Below, piece by piece: positions 22,136 through 34,359 of a stretch of DNA of 45,079 nt (position 1 is the stretch's first letter; the number at the start of each line of letters is the position of its first letter). The stretch comes from Diplocarpon mali. Taxonomy: Eukaryota > Ascomycota > Leotiomycetes > Helotiales > Drepanopezizaceae. The position numbers and the translations under genes are program-made. A model generated the notes under the pieces. That model saw only the letters and a list, made by a program, of their open reading frames with translations. It did no database searches and was not told the DNA's origin. The DNA lies in the NCBI GenBank assembly GCA_024741835.1, contig JAENRP010000348.1, forward strand, positions 1 through 45,079, in the 5' to 3' direction.

Positions 22136-22158
22136 ACTCCTAATCTAGGACTATAAGT
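22136..22158. repeat. 23-bp palindrome, N-terminal third of ORF3
   Basis: Translated as T-Y-S-P-R-L-G-V. The corresponding site in copy G lies just beyond the right window edge. Confidence 0.85.
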
Positions 22159-23004
22159 CAAATCATATAGTTTAGCACTTATTATATCTTTAGATTAAAA
22201 AGCAAATTTTAAAGCAGGCTTAAATATAAATAACCAATTCCCTTCTTTATTATTAAAGAAATCTTATCTAAACCCTAGTATAAAAGTCCAGTTCTCTTTT
22301 AAAATAAGCAAACTATAAGCAGAAGCGCAAAGCTTTAGCATATTAATAATAGTACTATTAGATAGAGTAATATCTATAGCTTAATTTGATCTTTTTATAG
22401 CCCTATTAGCTGCTATAAGTACTATATTAAATAAGCCTATAAATCTACGACCGCGAATTCGATTGCCTTAGAATTTTGCTACTCCTTTTTAAATAATAAA
22501 GAAATTGAGAATCTAAATAGCTCTAGCTATAGGAGTGTTTTCCTTAAGAATTTTTAATAATACTCGCCTTCTATTATTAGAATCAATATTTATTAAAAAG
22601 CGCAAATAAAATAGGAGTCCTCTTTTATTAGTAGCTAAATTATCTAATTATCGAATAGATTCTTCCCTTTTATCTTAATCCGTTTTGAAAGTATTAGCCA
22701 AGGTTATATATTAATTTGCATCAGCTAAGAATTCCTTTTTAAAGATTCCTTTTAATCTTAATTCTTTAATTAGGAAGTTGTCAAATTGGAGAATTCCAAG
22801 GGCCACTTAAGTTAAAAGGTTATTAATAGCATTCGCATAAGCTAAAAGGAGTTTTTATTACTCTATATCTCCTAAGGCTGCGTAGGTCGATTTAAAGTTC
22901 TTTAATAATACAATAGCTCTACTATCTTAAGAGAAGTTTATAACTAATACTTATTTATCCCCTATTATAGCAAATAAAACCATTTATAAGTTCTTTAAAG
23001 GCAT

Positions 23005-23299
23005 ATTACTTATAAAAGATAAGGAGTATAAATAAGAAAGTTCAATAGGGTATAAGAATTAAAAGGGCATATAAGCTATAATAGGTTTACTATATATATA
23101 TTAAGGAAATTAGACTTTTTATTTATTATTTAAGGAAAGTAATAGGAATGCTATAATTAAAGGCTAATATTAAAAATATAAAATAAGTCAAAGTAGGCAA
23201 GAATTTAAAGTGATCCTAAAAGATCCATATCTTAAATAATAAAGGAGGCGACTTTGCTAAAAATGTAAAAATAAGAATTAAAGGAAGGTAGGATAATTA
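23005..23299. other. Spacer between pol and ORF3 of F, no gene seen
   Basis: About 300 bp, inverted copy of 35901-36188. An in-frame ATG lies 22 codons upstream of the ORF3 start in both copies (near 23070 here), separated by one TAA. Confidence 0.5.
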
Positions 23300-23398
23300 A
23301 TAGGCTAGGAAATCGTTTAATATTCCTATTTGTATTCTTTAGATATTTTAAGAATAATAACTTAAGGTTGCGATTAGTTAGGTATTTTAATATTCTTT

Positions 23399-23421
23399 AT
23401 TCGTAGGACTAGCTTATAGGT
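23399..23421. repeat. 23-bp palindrome, end of F pol
   Basis: Decayed copy, same site as 35772 in G. Confidence 0.75.
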
Positions 23422-24833
23422 TAAGTTGGAAAAATCTTAATCTTTATTTAAAGGTTTAAAATTGCTTATATCGCTATCGATTCCTATAAAAGATTCGGAG
23501 GTTATATCAATTTCTAATTCGTCTTCTAAAGGGAATAAGGTCTAATTATATTAATAAAAGCACTTTAGTCAATTAGCTATAAAGGTTCCTTTAATATTAA
23601 CTCTATTAAGTTCTTAAAAAGAATAGTATCCCTTTTCTTTCTACTTAAACTTAACCTTAAATAGACTAAGCTATTAATAGTTAAGTTTAATATCTGCTAA
23701 TATATTAATACTTCTTATAATATTATAGATTAGGATAAGATTATCTTTTCAAATAGGGTGCGTTTTAAGTACTTTAGAAGTAGCTTATGCTTCTTTAGCT
23801 TTTTCCTAATATTATTTCTTTCGCAAAATGATTTCCTTTATATCTATATCTTAAAGCTTAAGTTATTAGCATCTTATTATAAGCAAATCGGAACGGTTTT
23901 GAATTTGACTATAGTTAAATAATCTTTAAATAGGCTATCGGGATTTAAAAGGAAGCTATGCCTCTTTACTATAGATAAGGAAAAATAGTATAACTTTAAT
24001 TGATTTATAGATTATCATTTAATAAGTAAAGAGTATTTTATAAAAGTGTTTTATCTAATTTTTAAATCCTTTATAAGTAACTTTAAATAGCCTATTAAGA
24101 ATATTGCAATATCCTCGCTCTACTATTCTATTAGCTTTTAAGTTATATATTAAGATTTGAACCCGTTTGATACTATATTTTCGCAAAAAAGCTTTAACTA
24201 CTCCTTTATTTTCAAGGCCCTTATTAATAGTTAATCTATTAAAAAGTCTATAGCAATAGACTACGTCTTCTTAAAGGAACTTTATAATAGATTCAAAGTT
24301 AGCAGATTTCAAAGGTCGTCCTTTAAGCTATCTTAATAGGTCTTCCTTTATTAAAATAAAATATATAATCCTATTTTCAATTATTAATACTTATATAATA
24401 TCGAAACTAACTTTATAAAAAAGGCCTAATAGCTAAGTTAGGAATAAAGGATTCTCTTTATAATTAGGTTTTCATTTCTAATAAAGGATACAACTTTTTA
24501 TAAAAGCTTTATAATCTTTAAAAGAACCCTTTTAAAAGAATTTCCTTAAGAGTTAGTAGTAGGTAGACTTAGCTCCTTAGTAGCTAATTTCCTTATAAAT
24601 ATCCTAAATAGCCTTAGCCCTTAATTTTTCATTATTTAAGTAGAGTTATATAAGGTATAAGTTATCGCTTCTTTTAAACAATCGTTCTCTTTATATTAGA
24701 TAAATTAAAGCTTTAGCTTTGAATTTCTAAAAATCCTTAAAAGTAACTATCTTTAATCATTTAAGCGTGATTAAAAATTTCGCGATTTCTTTAAAGTCAT
24801 TTAAGTAGTCAAGTGATAAAATTCTCTTATTTA

Positions 24834-24856
24834 ACTCGCAAGCTAGGATTAAGAGT
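24834..24856. repeat. 23-bp palindrome, after RNase H of F
   Basis: Reads ACTCGCAAGCT/AGGATTAAGAGT. Same site as 34337 in G. The frame runs through it but in a different phase from the gag and ORF3/4 copies. Confidence 0.85.
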
Positions 24857-26800
24857 CAAGTCCCTTTAAGGCAATATATTAATAGATAACTAACTTCGTT
24901 TTCTACTTACTTATTAATATCTATTTTATCTTCTTTAATTAAATCAAAGGGGTAGAGGCAAGTTCTTTTTAAAAGGCCGTCTATAATAGTATTTTTCATT
25001 CCTAAAATATATTTAACTTTAAAGTCTATTAGTCTTATTTAAGTAATCCATTTTATTAGTAAAGCTTTAGGTAGGTCGCTTATAGCTCTATTCAATTATT
25101 CTACTAGCACTTTAGTATTAGTTTCAAAGATGAAATAAGTGCTATAAAGGTCGCTTCTTATCTTTTTCATTATTTTTAAAGCTCCTTTACATTCTTATTT
25201 AATAGCATTATACTTTATCTCTACTAAATTCTAAAGACTACTTTTAAAGCGAGCTAGATATCTTTTCTATTAGCTATTAGCTTATTAAAGGACGGCACCT
25301 TATCTAATTAAGCTTATATCAACTATTAGTATAATTGGCCTAGCGTCGGCTCTATAATCTATTTTAATTAGATATAGCACTTTAAGCAACGCTTGCTTTA
25401 ATTGTTTTATAGCCTCTATTTAGGGTTCCTCTTATTAAAACTCAGCCCCTTTTTAAAATAAGGCGTAAATAGGTACTACCTTTTTAGTAAAATCTTTAAT
25501 TTAAATGCAATAGTATACTATAATACTAATAAACGCGTAGGCTTCTACCATATCGTCATACCTCTTCTATTTATCAATTTTAAGTACTTTAGCCCTCTAA
25601 GGACTTCGGCTATTAGAATTAGTAATAAAACCAACAATTTCTATTAATAGAAGATAGTATTATAACTTTAGACTAACCGTTGCTCTTGCCCTTTCGAATT
25701 ATATAAGCACCTAATCCAGGTTCTAAATGTATTCTATTATAAATCATCGTATGCTAAGGAGAACTTCTTTATAATTATAAAATGATCTTGATCCTTTTAC
25801 TCTTATATCGTTTATATAAGGGAGCGTAATATTAGGTATATAATCTATTAGTATCTTATAAATTACTTAAATAAATTGAGCAATCGAATTTATAGCCCCT
25901 TAAGGTAATCTTATTATCTAAAGTAGCTTAAGAGAGGTTTAAATTGCTATTATATCTCTTAATTTAATATTAAAAATGAATTAGTTATATTTAAAGAAGA
26001 AGTTAATAAAAGAGCTATAGGTTAATCCTACGAATTTATTCAAGAACTCATCTATATTCAAAGGAATATTAGCATTCCTAATAGTTACTTAGTTCATCTC
26101 TACTACTACTATTATTAGTCTATAAGTTCCCTTCTCTTTCTTAATAACTAAGAACTATTTATTTTTATAAGGGCTATTATAGAACTTGAAAATACCTTAC
26201 TTTAGCCTATCCTTTAATATTTCGATTACCTTTTCTTAAAGAGCTTTAAAGACCTCGAATATTTTCTCTTACTAGGCTTTATAGGATATTATCTTAATCT
26301 TAATATAAGGTATAACCTCTTCTTAAATCTAGCCAAGTTCCGTTTAATCAAAAGCTAAGGCGTCCTCTTGATTTATTAAGGTTTTATAAAGTAGTTCGCA
26401 TTCTTATTCTATTAAGTCTTCTTCAATTTTTAGCATATCGAAATATTCTTTTATTAGCTAATATCCAATAGGTTTATTAGAAAATCTACTTATAATAAAC
26501 TTATCGAATTTACCACCTAGCTTCAGAAGTCGAAGCTTCTTATCTTATTTAAACTAATCATCTAGTCCTTTAGGCTTTAAGCTATTAGAGATTCCCTAAT
26601 CCACCGGTCGTACTTTATCAGCCTTGCTTTTATATATAGTTCGAATATTAGCTAGTACTATACTTCTCTACTTCTTTCCTTTTTTATCAAATCCTATAAA
26701 ACGGTCCGAATTTTCCTTTTTAAAAACAAATAAAAGATTTTCTAAATCGTTAATTTAAAGTATATAAATGGAAATATTATTAGTAATTTTATTATTTTTC

Positions 26801-26823
26801 ACTCGTAAGTCTAGCTTATAAGT
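26801..26823. repeat. 23-bp palindrome, protease-RT linker of F
   Basis: Reads ACTCGTAAGTC/TAGCTTATAAGT. Same site as 32370 in G. Confidence 0.85.
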
Positions 26824-26962
26824 GGTTTTTAGGTTTTTTAAAATAATTAGTAAATTATCGAAATTTATAAAATAAACCTTCTTCTCTACCTTATTTTTCT
26901 TTTTTCTTAATTATTATTCTAATAAAACGCCGATTATACCATTTTTCAAAATTCCAGATTTA

Positions 26963-26985
26963 ACTCTTAATCTAAGACCGCAAGT
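26963..26985. repeat. 23-bp palindrome, protease-RT linker of F, second
   Basis: Reads ACTCTTAATCT/AAGACCGCAAGT. Same site as 32208 in G. Confidence 0.85.
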
Positions 26986-28399
26986 CAAATCTCTATTATT
27001 CAAAATCGGCAAACTCACCTTTCTTTTACTATAACTCCTTGCTAAGTGCCTTCCTTTACTAGTATTAAGCCTAGCCCTTATACTAGCTAATCGTTTCTTA
27101 AAACCTTATTTTAAAATTCGACTATATCTTCTACAATAACTATTTATCCTTTTAAAGATCGATCCATATTTTAAAAACTAGCTTTTATAAGACTATCTCT
27201 AAGATAGTTAAATATTAGCTAAGATTTTAAAATAAAGGGCATTCTTAAAAGAATATCATTTAAAGAATTCTCTATTATTAGAAAGTCAATATAATTAACA
27301 ATTCCTCTAACTTTAACCTTTATATCTTTTACCTATCTATTAAAATTATATTTTAATCTAAAGATAGTCGAATAAATAAGGAGTCGATCGCTAACGATTA
27401 TCAATTAAGCTATTTTTACTACTTTTCTAATTATTGCATTAACTTCTAAACTATAATTAATCAAAGCCTTTGCTTTAATTAATTCTTTTATTAAACAAAT
27501 AATAATAGGGCTTTTTATCGCAACTGCTAAACAATTTCGATTAATATTCTAAAATATTAAAGCTATTACTATAATATTATAATACCTTTAGGTTCCTTCG
27601 TTTTCTATAATCTAAAGACATTTAATTAAGGCTAAGTGCTTCTTAAAGTTCTTTTGCATTACAAATTCCATTTCCTTATTATTATTCAAATCTTTAAAAG
27701 TAATTAGGATATGCTTTCCTAGTACTTTTTTAAAGTATCTAATTAAACTAAATAGGTCTTTAAACGTAAGGTTAATTTGCTAGGCCATAACATTCTCTAT
27801 AGCTTTTTCTATTATAGTTAAACTAGCGTATTTATTAATAAATTTTTCCTATTTTAACATCTGTCTCTTTTACTTAAGGTCAAGGGTCTATACAATAACT
27901 TTAACTTCTTAATCTTTAAGCTTAAAGCTATCTTTATCTATTATATCTCTAATTAATTCATCTACTATATCAGCTTTATCCTTATCTACTATAGTTCTAG
28001 ATTATTAAGTATCTTTTAGCATTTGGATTCTATATTAAGATTCCTAAGTTATACGCGTTGATTTTTAGACTTTAGCTAGTTTTATTAGTATTAAAAGAGT
28101 GGTAGATTTAAAAGGATGCCAAGTATTCTAAGGGTTTCTAGATACAGAAGCAGTATTAATATTAGTAGATATATTATTATTAACCTATCCTAAGATAAAG
28201 ATGCCTTTAACTTCTATAACTATTTAATCAAAAGCTAAGTCCTTAAGAACTCCCTTAGGTAGGTTGCTAATTAGACCTATATATATATAAGTTGGAATTT
28301 TAGCATTTATATCTATAATATACTATCGTTCGACCAAATTCTTATCTTATTTTATACTATATATTATTATTCAAATAGTCTATAACTATAAGCGATTCT

Positions 28400-29606
28400 A
28401 GTATTTTTTAATAAAGATAGCTTCTAGCCTAGGATCTTTAATATAAAGCATCCCATACTTATTAATATATATAACCCTAGTATTAATAAAACGAAAGAAA
28501 AGAGGGCAATCGTTATAATACTTATATAAAGCACAGTTAGGTTCTTTGTTATTGCAAAAGTTGCAAGTTAGTCGCCTTCTATTACCGTTTCCTTAGTACC
28601 CTATAGTATTAATATTAGTAGAGTACTAGTTAGGATCAATTCCTCCTTCTTCAGCTAGCTATTATATTCTTATATTAGCTGGTTATTCCAAATAATAAGA
28701 AGCAGGAGTCTAGTAATAGGAACTACTAGGTTAGCTTATAGTAGCTGAGTTTTATCTATTACTAAATTAAGGAATATACTATTTTTCTTATAAAAGATTA
28801 TTAATCTTAGTTTTTAAGCTTTAGATTTAGAGTTCTATAAATTAGGTCTTAAGTTCCTTAATTCTAAGTTTGGATCTTACTCTTAGGTCGGGCCCATAAG
28901 TAAAAGGTATAACTATTAAGTTCTTCTTTACTTCTTCTATAACTTCTAAAGCTTTTAAGTATTCTTAAACCAGATTCTTAAGGTCTTTAGTATAAGAAGG
29001 AGTAAGGGCTTTTTCCTACTCTATAGTATCAATAGTTCTCTTACTAAGATCTGATTTTAAAGTAAAGGCCGAGAATTCCTTAAATAAGGCAAAGGTTATA
29101 AGGTCTTACTTATTAATTTTAAAATGCTTAATAATCTTATTTCAAAGGCTAATAGGTAATCTGAGTAAGAAAAGGCGGCCTCTTTCAACTTCGCTAAGTA
29201 TTTTCTAGCTAATCAAGGTATTTAATATATAAGTAAAAGTCCAATAGTAGTTCTTAAGTTCTTTAAGAGTATAAGTGATTAGAATAAATTCCTTTAAGAA
29301 AGCTAAGGTATTGCGAATCTGCTATTTATTAAATTCTTAAAATTCAGACTTAAGAGCTTTAATAAAGAGTTCCTATAAACTATGCGTTTTCCATTTAGAA
29401 AGGGATTTGATAATATCTTTACTTATATAGTTATAGTAGTAAGGAAGTCGGGAAATCATATCCTTTTATATAATACCAAAATCGTAATAAGTTTCCTTAT
29501 ATTACTTAAGGAAATTAGTAATATTAGCACTTATAAAATAAGGAGCGCTAAGGGAACTAAGGAAGGGAAAGTGATTAGTAATAGCCTTAAATACAGCTAT
29601 TATCAT
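28400..29606 (-). pseudogene. Ty3/gypsy gag, broken (copy F)
   Basis: Minus-strand frame starting at a surviving ATG (29606). It is parallel to the gag of G but with different breaks. Near 28530-28575 it keeps a cysteine motif C-N-F-C-N-N-K-E-P-N-C with a further C eight to nine residues later, probably a nucleic-acid-binding knuckle of unusual spacing. The same Cys positions are partly Tyr in G. The palindrome at 28879 reads T-Y-G-P-D-L-R-V in frame. The gene leads directly into pol at about 28390, the point where G was split by F. Confidence 0.8.
28879..28901. repeat. 23-bp palindrome, gag of F
   Basis: Reads ACTCTTAGGTC/GGGCCCATAAGT. Same site as 14589. Confidence 0.9.
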
Positions 29607-30582
29607 TTTATACTAACCGTTTAGGTTAATAGAATCTATAAGGGGTAAAGGGGAAGCTTTAATATTATAAGATTAATTGCTAAAAGGAGTATTTCGAAAT
29701 TCAAAAGGGCTTAAAGAACATTTAGAATCCGAGTCAATCTTAAAGTGATTAAGATAAGTTTGAAAAAATTCAAATAAAGGGTTAGTGAAAAGTTTAAAAT
29801 TATTATTATTTTTAATATTTTCTAATATTAATATTAAAAAAGTAAGTAGTAGTCTTAAGTTATTTAAAGACGTCTTTTTATCCTCTTACTTATAAGCCAA
29901 ACCTAAGAGTAGAATTCTAGATTCTATTAAAAGTTTAATTTAAGTTTGCTAAGAGATTTTAAATAAGTGCTAAATAGCTAATAGAAGTATTATAATTAAT
30001 TATAATAAGATAAGGTTTACTTAATCTAAGACTAATTTCTAAGATAAGGTTTATATCTAAGATTCTTTTTAGCCTTTAAGCTAATTCCTATTAATCCTTA
30101 GAATAAAGGGGTCTTTAAAGACGATTTTAAGGCAATTTTTAAAATTCTATTAAGCTAAGGCAATTGAATTATCAGATTCGGATTTCTAAAGATTCTAAGG
30201 AGGCACTTCCAATTAGAGTTTACGCTTAGTATTACTTAAGTACTTAAAACTACTGCTATTTAAGATTACTATTATAAGGTTTGCTAAACTTTTCATACTA
30301 AGAAGCCGAAAATTCCGAAAATCTCAGAGTTAAGGAAGAAAATAGGGGTTTTCAAAGCAGAGCTAAAAAGGGAAAATCTAAGGTTATTAATAGTTGCTAA
30401 ACGAAAATCGACAATTCTAAGTAATTAAGCGATTAAAGATAAGGTTTTTAAAGTTAATTAAAATGCTATAAGTATTTTAAAGACGTATTTCAAAGGCCGG
30501 TCTCTTATCTATAAACTAAGAGATCGATAAGGTTATATAAGGACGGAAATCTTAAGAAATCGGTCCTTATATAAGTTACTAA
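29607..30582 (-). other. Leader of gypsy copy F, no gene seen
   Basis: Counterpart of 12904-13881. The end next to the LTR holds the decayed primer binding site (minus strand TAGTAACTTA). Confidence 0.6.
29888..29910. repeat. 23-bp palindrome, leader of F
   Basis: Reads ACTTATAAGCC/AAACCTAAGAGT. Same site as 13580. Confidence 0.85.
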
Positions 30583-30826
30583 TATAAAATAGAAGGGAGA
30601 TAATATAAGAATAGGCCTAAAGGAAGACCTAAAAACAAAAGGAGGAAGCACTATAAGTAGGCTCTCTTAAATAAGATATTAAGAATAAGTCCTAAGTATA
30701 GGGTATATTTAGTACTTATAGTAACGCGCGCTGTCTCTATATACAAAAGGTGGCCCTTTTATCCTCCTACCGTCTTACGCTAATCATATGATATATATCA
30801 TAAGACCTATCCATCTTAGGTCTTTA
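30583..30826 (-). repeat. 5' LTR of gypsy copy F (244 bp)
   Basis: On the plus strand it begins TATAAAATAG and ends CATCTTAGGTCTTTA, i.e. minus-strand TGGAGACC... with RIP-type changes. It is the same length as the LTR of G. Confidence 0.85.
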
Positions 30827-30832
30827 TAATAT
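30827..30832. repeat. Target-site duplication TAATAT, right of F
   Basis: Pairs with 15124-15129. The reading of G resumes immediately after with ATAGTATAAAAT. Confidence 0.85.
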
Positions 30833-32207
30833 ATAGTATAAAATAGGACGAGAATTTAGTCGAATAATAGCGTATTATAGATATAAATGTTAAAATTCCA
30901 ACTTATATATATATAGGTCTAACTAGCAATCTACCTAAAGGAGTTCTTAAGGACTTAGCTTTTAATTAAATAGCTATAAAAGTTAGAGGCATCTCTATCT
31001 TAGGATAGGTTAATAATAATATTTCAGCCGATATTAATACTACTTCTATATTTAAGAACCCTTAGAATTCTCAGCATCCTTTTAAATCTTCTACTCTATT
31101 AATACTAATAAAACCAGCTAAAGTCCAGAAATTAGCATATATAACTTAAGAATCTTAATATAAAGTCCAAACGCTAAAAGACACTTAATAGTCTGGAATT
31201 GCAATAGATAAGGATAAAGCCGATATAATAAACAAATTAATTAAAGATATAATAGATAAAGATGGCTTTAAGCTTAAAGATTAAAAAGTTAAAGTTATTA
31301 TATAGACCTTTAACCTTAAGTGAAAGAGATAGATATTAAAATAGGAAAAATTCGTTAATAAATATACTAGTTCAACTATAATAGAGAAAGCTATAGAGAA
31401 TATTATAGCTTAGCAAATTAACCTTATATTTAAAGACCTATTTAATTTAATTAAACGCTTTAATAAAGTACTAGGAAAGTATATCCTAGTTGCCTTTAAA
31501 GATTTAAATAATAATAAGGAAATGGAAATTGTAATATAAAAGAATTTTAAAAAGCACTTAGCCTTAATCAAATGTCTTTAGATTACAAAAGATAAAGGAA
31601 TCTAAAGGTATTATAATATTATAGTAATAGCTTTAATATCTTAAAATATTAATTGAAATTGTTTAATAGTTATAATAAAAAGCCCTATTATTATTTATTT
31701 AATAGAAGAATCGGTTAAAGTAAAGGCTTTAATCAATTATAGTTTAGAAGTTAATGCGATAATTAGAAAAGTAGTGGAAATGGCTTAATTAATAATTATT
31801 AGTAATCGACTCCTTATTTATTCAACTATCTTTAAATCGAAATACAATTTTAATAGATAGGTGAAAAACGTAAAGGTTAGAGTTAAAGGGATTATTAATT
31901 ATACTAACTTTCTAATAATAAAGAATTCTTTAAATGATATTCTTTTAAGAATGCCTTTTATTTTAAAATCTTAGCTAATATTTAACTATTCTAAAGATAA
32001 TCTTATAAAAGCTAATCTTTAAAATATAAATTAATCTTTAAAAGGATAGATAGTTATTATAAGAGATATAGCCGAATTTTAAAATAAGGTTTTAAGAAAT
32101 GATTAGCTAGTATAAGGGCTAGACTTAATACTAGTAAAGGAAGGCACTTAGTAAGGAGTTATAGCAAAAGGAAGATGAGTTTACCAATTTTAAATAATAG
32201 CAATTTA

Positions 32208-32230
32208 ACTTATAGTCTTAGCTTAAGAGT
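32208..32230. repeat. 23-bp palindrome, protease-RT linker of G
   Basis: Reads ACTTATAGTCT/TAGCTTAAGAGT, the same decayed form as the array units in B. Confidence 0.85.
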
Positions 32231-32369
32231 CAAATCTGGAATTTTAAAGAATAGTGCAATCGGCGTTTTATCGGCTTAATAATTAAGAAAAAAGAAAAAT
32301 AAGGTAGAGAAGAGAGTTTATTTTACAAATTTCAATAATTTACTAATTATTTTAAAAAACTTAAAAATC

Positions 32370-32392
32370 ACTTATAGGCTAAACCTGCAAGT
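32370..32392. repeat. 23-bp palindrome, protease-RT linker of G, second
   Basis: Reads ACTTATAGGCT/AAACCTGCAAGT. Same site as 26801. Confidence 0.85.
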
Positions 32393-34336
32393 GAAAAATA
32401 ATAAAATTACTAATAATATTTCTATTTATATACTTTAAATTAATAATTTAAAAAATCTTTTATTTGTTTTTAAAAAAGAAAATTTGGACTATTTTATAAG
32501 ATTTAATAAAAAAGGAAAGAAGTAGAAAAGTATAATACTAGCTAATATTCGAACTATATATAAAAGTAAGGCAGATAAAGTATAATTAGTAGATTAAGGA
32601 ATCTCTAATAGTTTAAAACCTAAAGGCTTAGATAATTAGTTTAAATAAGATAAGAAGCTTCGACCTTTAAAGCTAGGTAGCAAATTCGATAAGTTTATTA
32701 TAGGTAGATTTTCTAATAAACCTATTAGATATCAGCTAATAAAAGAATGTTTTAATATATTGAAAATTAGAGGCAACCTAATAAAGTAAGAATGCGAACT
32801 ACTTTATAAAACCTTAATAAATCGAGAGGACACCTTAGCTTTTAATTAAATAGAATTAGGCCAGATTCGAAAAGAAGTTACACTTTATATTAAGATTAAG
32901 ATAATACCTTACGAAGTTTAATAAGAGAAAATATTTAAAGTCCCTAAAGCTCTTTAAGAAAAGGTAATCGAAATATTAAAGGATAAGCTAAAGTAAAGTA
33001 TTCTTAAGTTTTGTAATAGCCCTTATAGGAATAAATAGTTCTTAATTATTAAAAAAGAGAAGGGAACTTATAAACTAATAATAATAATAGTAGAGATAAA
33101 CTAAGTAACTATTAAAGATACTAATATTCCTTTAAATATAGATGAGTTCTTAAATGACTTTATAGGATTAACCTATAGCTCTTTTATTAACTTCTTCTTT
33201 AGATATAACTAATTTATTCTTAATATTAAATCGAAAGATATAATAGCAATTTAAACCCCTCTTAGGCTACTTTAAATAATAAGATTACCTTAAGGGGCTA
33301 TAAATTCGATTGCTTAATTTATTTAAGTAATTTATAAGATACTAGTAGATTATATACTTAATATTATACTCCCTTATATAGATAATATAAGAGTAAAAGG
33401 ATTAAGATTATTTTATAACTATAAAGAAGTTCTCTTTAATATATAATGATTTATAATAGAATATATTTAAAACTTAGATTAAGTGCTTATATAATTCGAA
33501 AGGGCAAGAGTAATAGTTAGTCTAAAGTTATAATACTATCTTCTATTGATAGAAATTATTAGTTTTATTACTAATTCTAATAGTCGAAGTCCTTAGAAGG
33601 CTAAAGTACTTAAAATCGATAAATAAAAGAGGTATAATAATATAGCGGAAGCTTGCATATTTATTAGCATTATAGTATACTATTGCATTTAGATTAAGGA
33701 TTTTACTAAAAAGGCAGTACCTATTTATACCTTATTTCGAAAAGGGGCTGAGTTTTAATAAGAGGAACCTTAAATAAAGGCTATAAAACAATTGAAGTAA
33801 GTGTTGCTTAAAGCGCTATATTTAATTAAAATAAACTATAGAGCTAACGCTAGGCTAATTATACTAATAGTTAATATAAGCTTAATCGGATAGGGTACTA
33901 TCCTTTAATAAGCTGATAGCTAATAGAAAAGATATCTAGCTCACTTTAAAAGCGGTCTTTAAAATCTAGTAGAGATAAAGTATAATACTATTAAATAGGA
34001 ATATAAAGGAGCCTTAAAGGCGATAAAAAATATAAAAAGCGACCTTTATAGTACTTACTTCATCTTTGAAACTAATACTAAAGTGCTAATAGAACAATTA
34101 AATAGGGCTATAAGCGATCTCTTAAGGGCTTTATTAATGAAATAGATTACTTAAATAAGACTAATAGACTTTAAAGTTAAATATATTTTAAGAACGAAAA
34201 ATACTACTATAGATAGCCTTTTAAAAAGAACTTATCCTTACTCTTCTAATTTGATTAAAGAAGATAAAATAGATATTAATAAGTAGGTAAAGAATAAAGT
34301 TAATTATCTATTAATATATTGCCTTAAAGGGACTCG

Positions 34337-34359
34337 ACTCGCGGTCTTAGCTTGTAAGT
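34337..34359. repeat. 23-bp palindrome, after RNase H of G
   Basis: Reads ACTCGCGGTCT/TAGCTTGTAAGT. In the pol frame it is read L-A-V-L-A-C-K, a different phase from most other copies. Confidence 0.85.

Larger units (their letters stand above)
19690..23004 (-). pseudogene. ORF3: large unknown protein downstream of gypsy pol, broken (copy F)
   Basis: Minus-strand frame of about 1,100 codons starting at a preserved ATG (23004, M-P-L-K-N-L). Landmarks are A-L-G-D-I-E near 22880, L-I-K-E-L-R-L-K-G near 22760, a helical L-V-L-D-F-F-I-F-I-Y-N-Y-F segment near 21850, and A-V-R...D-E-F-T-L-I-D-I-I-Q-F-F near 21720-21790. It is similar along its length to ORF4. A second copy lies behind the pol of G (36189 onwards), so it travels with this gypsy family. 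The helical segment faintly recalls the region ahead of NACHT domains in fungal STAND proteins, but no nucleotide-binding motif is present. An envelope-like or accessory gene is possible only by position. Function unknown. Confidence 0.65.
23300..28390 (-). pseudogene. Ty3/gypsy pol (protease, RT, RNase H, integrase), broken (copy F)
   Basis: Inverted copy of 30833-35900. On the minus strand the protease-like part is at about 27600-26960. Reverse transcriptase spans about 26350-25400, with the catalytic motif at 25807-25812 reading Y-I-N-D: the first Asp codon has become AAC and the second survives. RNase H is near 25370-24950. Integrase is near 24650-23600, ending in a K-P-T-G-V-x-x-F-F-L-like block and a chromodomain-free charged tail. 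Domain order RT-RNase H-integrase is that of Ty3/gypsy. Breaks are TAA/TAG, very many. Two palindromes lie in the protease-RT linker, one after RNase H and one at the C-terminal tail. Confidence 0.8.
15130..30826 (-). mobile_element. Gypsy-family copy F, 15.7 kb, LTR to LTR
   Basis: Minus-strand element with same-orientation LTRs at both ends and a 6-bp duplication. On the minus strand it reads 5' LTR (30826), leader, gag, pol, ORF3, ORF4, a short unknown stretch with an assembly gap, 3' LTR (15130). It sits at the gag/pol junction of G, a copy of the same family in the opposite orientation. The internal length is unusual because two large genes follow pol. The 100-N gap and the imperfect inner end of the left LTR leave some doubt about the last 600 bp. 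Confidence 0.8.

Noticed and set aside
22262..22290. Possible further palindrome copy (ACCCTAGTATAAAAGT-like)
   Set aside because: Only one arm resembles the motif, and the matching place in G (about 44953-44975) does not improve it.
29382..29624. 80-codon plus-strand frame
   Set aside because: Shadow of the gag frame of F.
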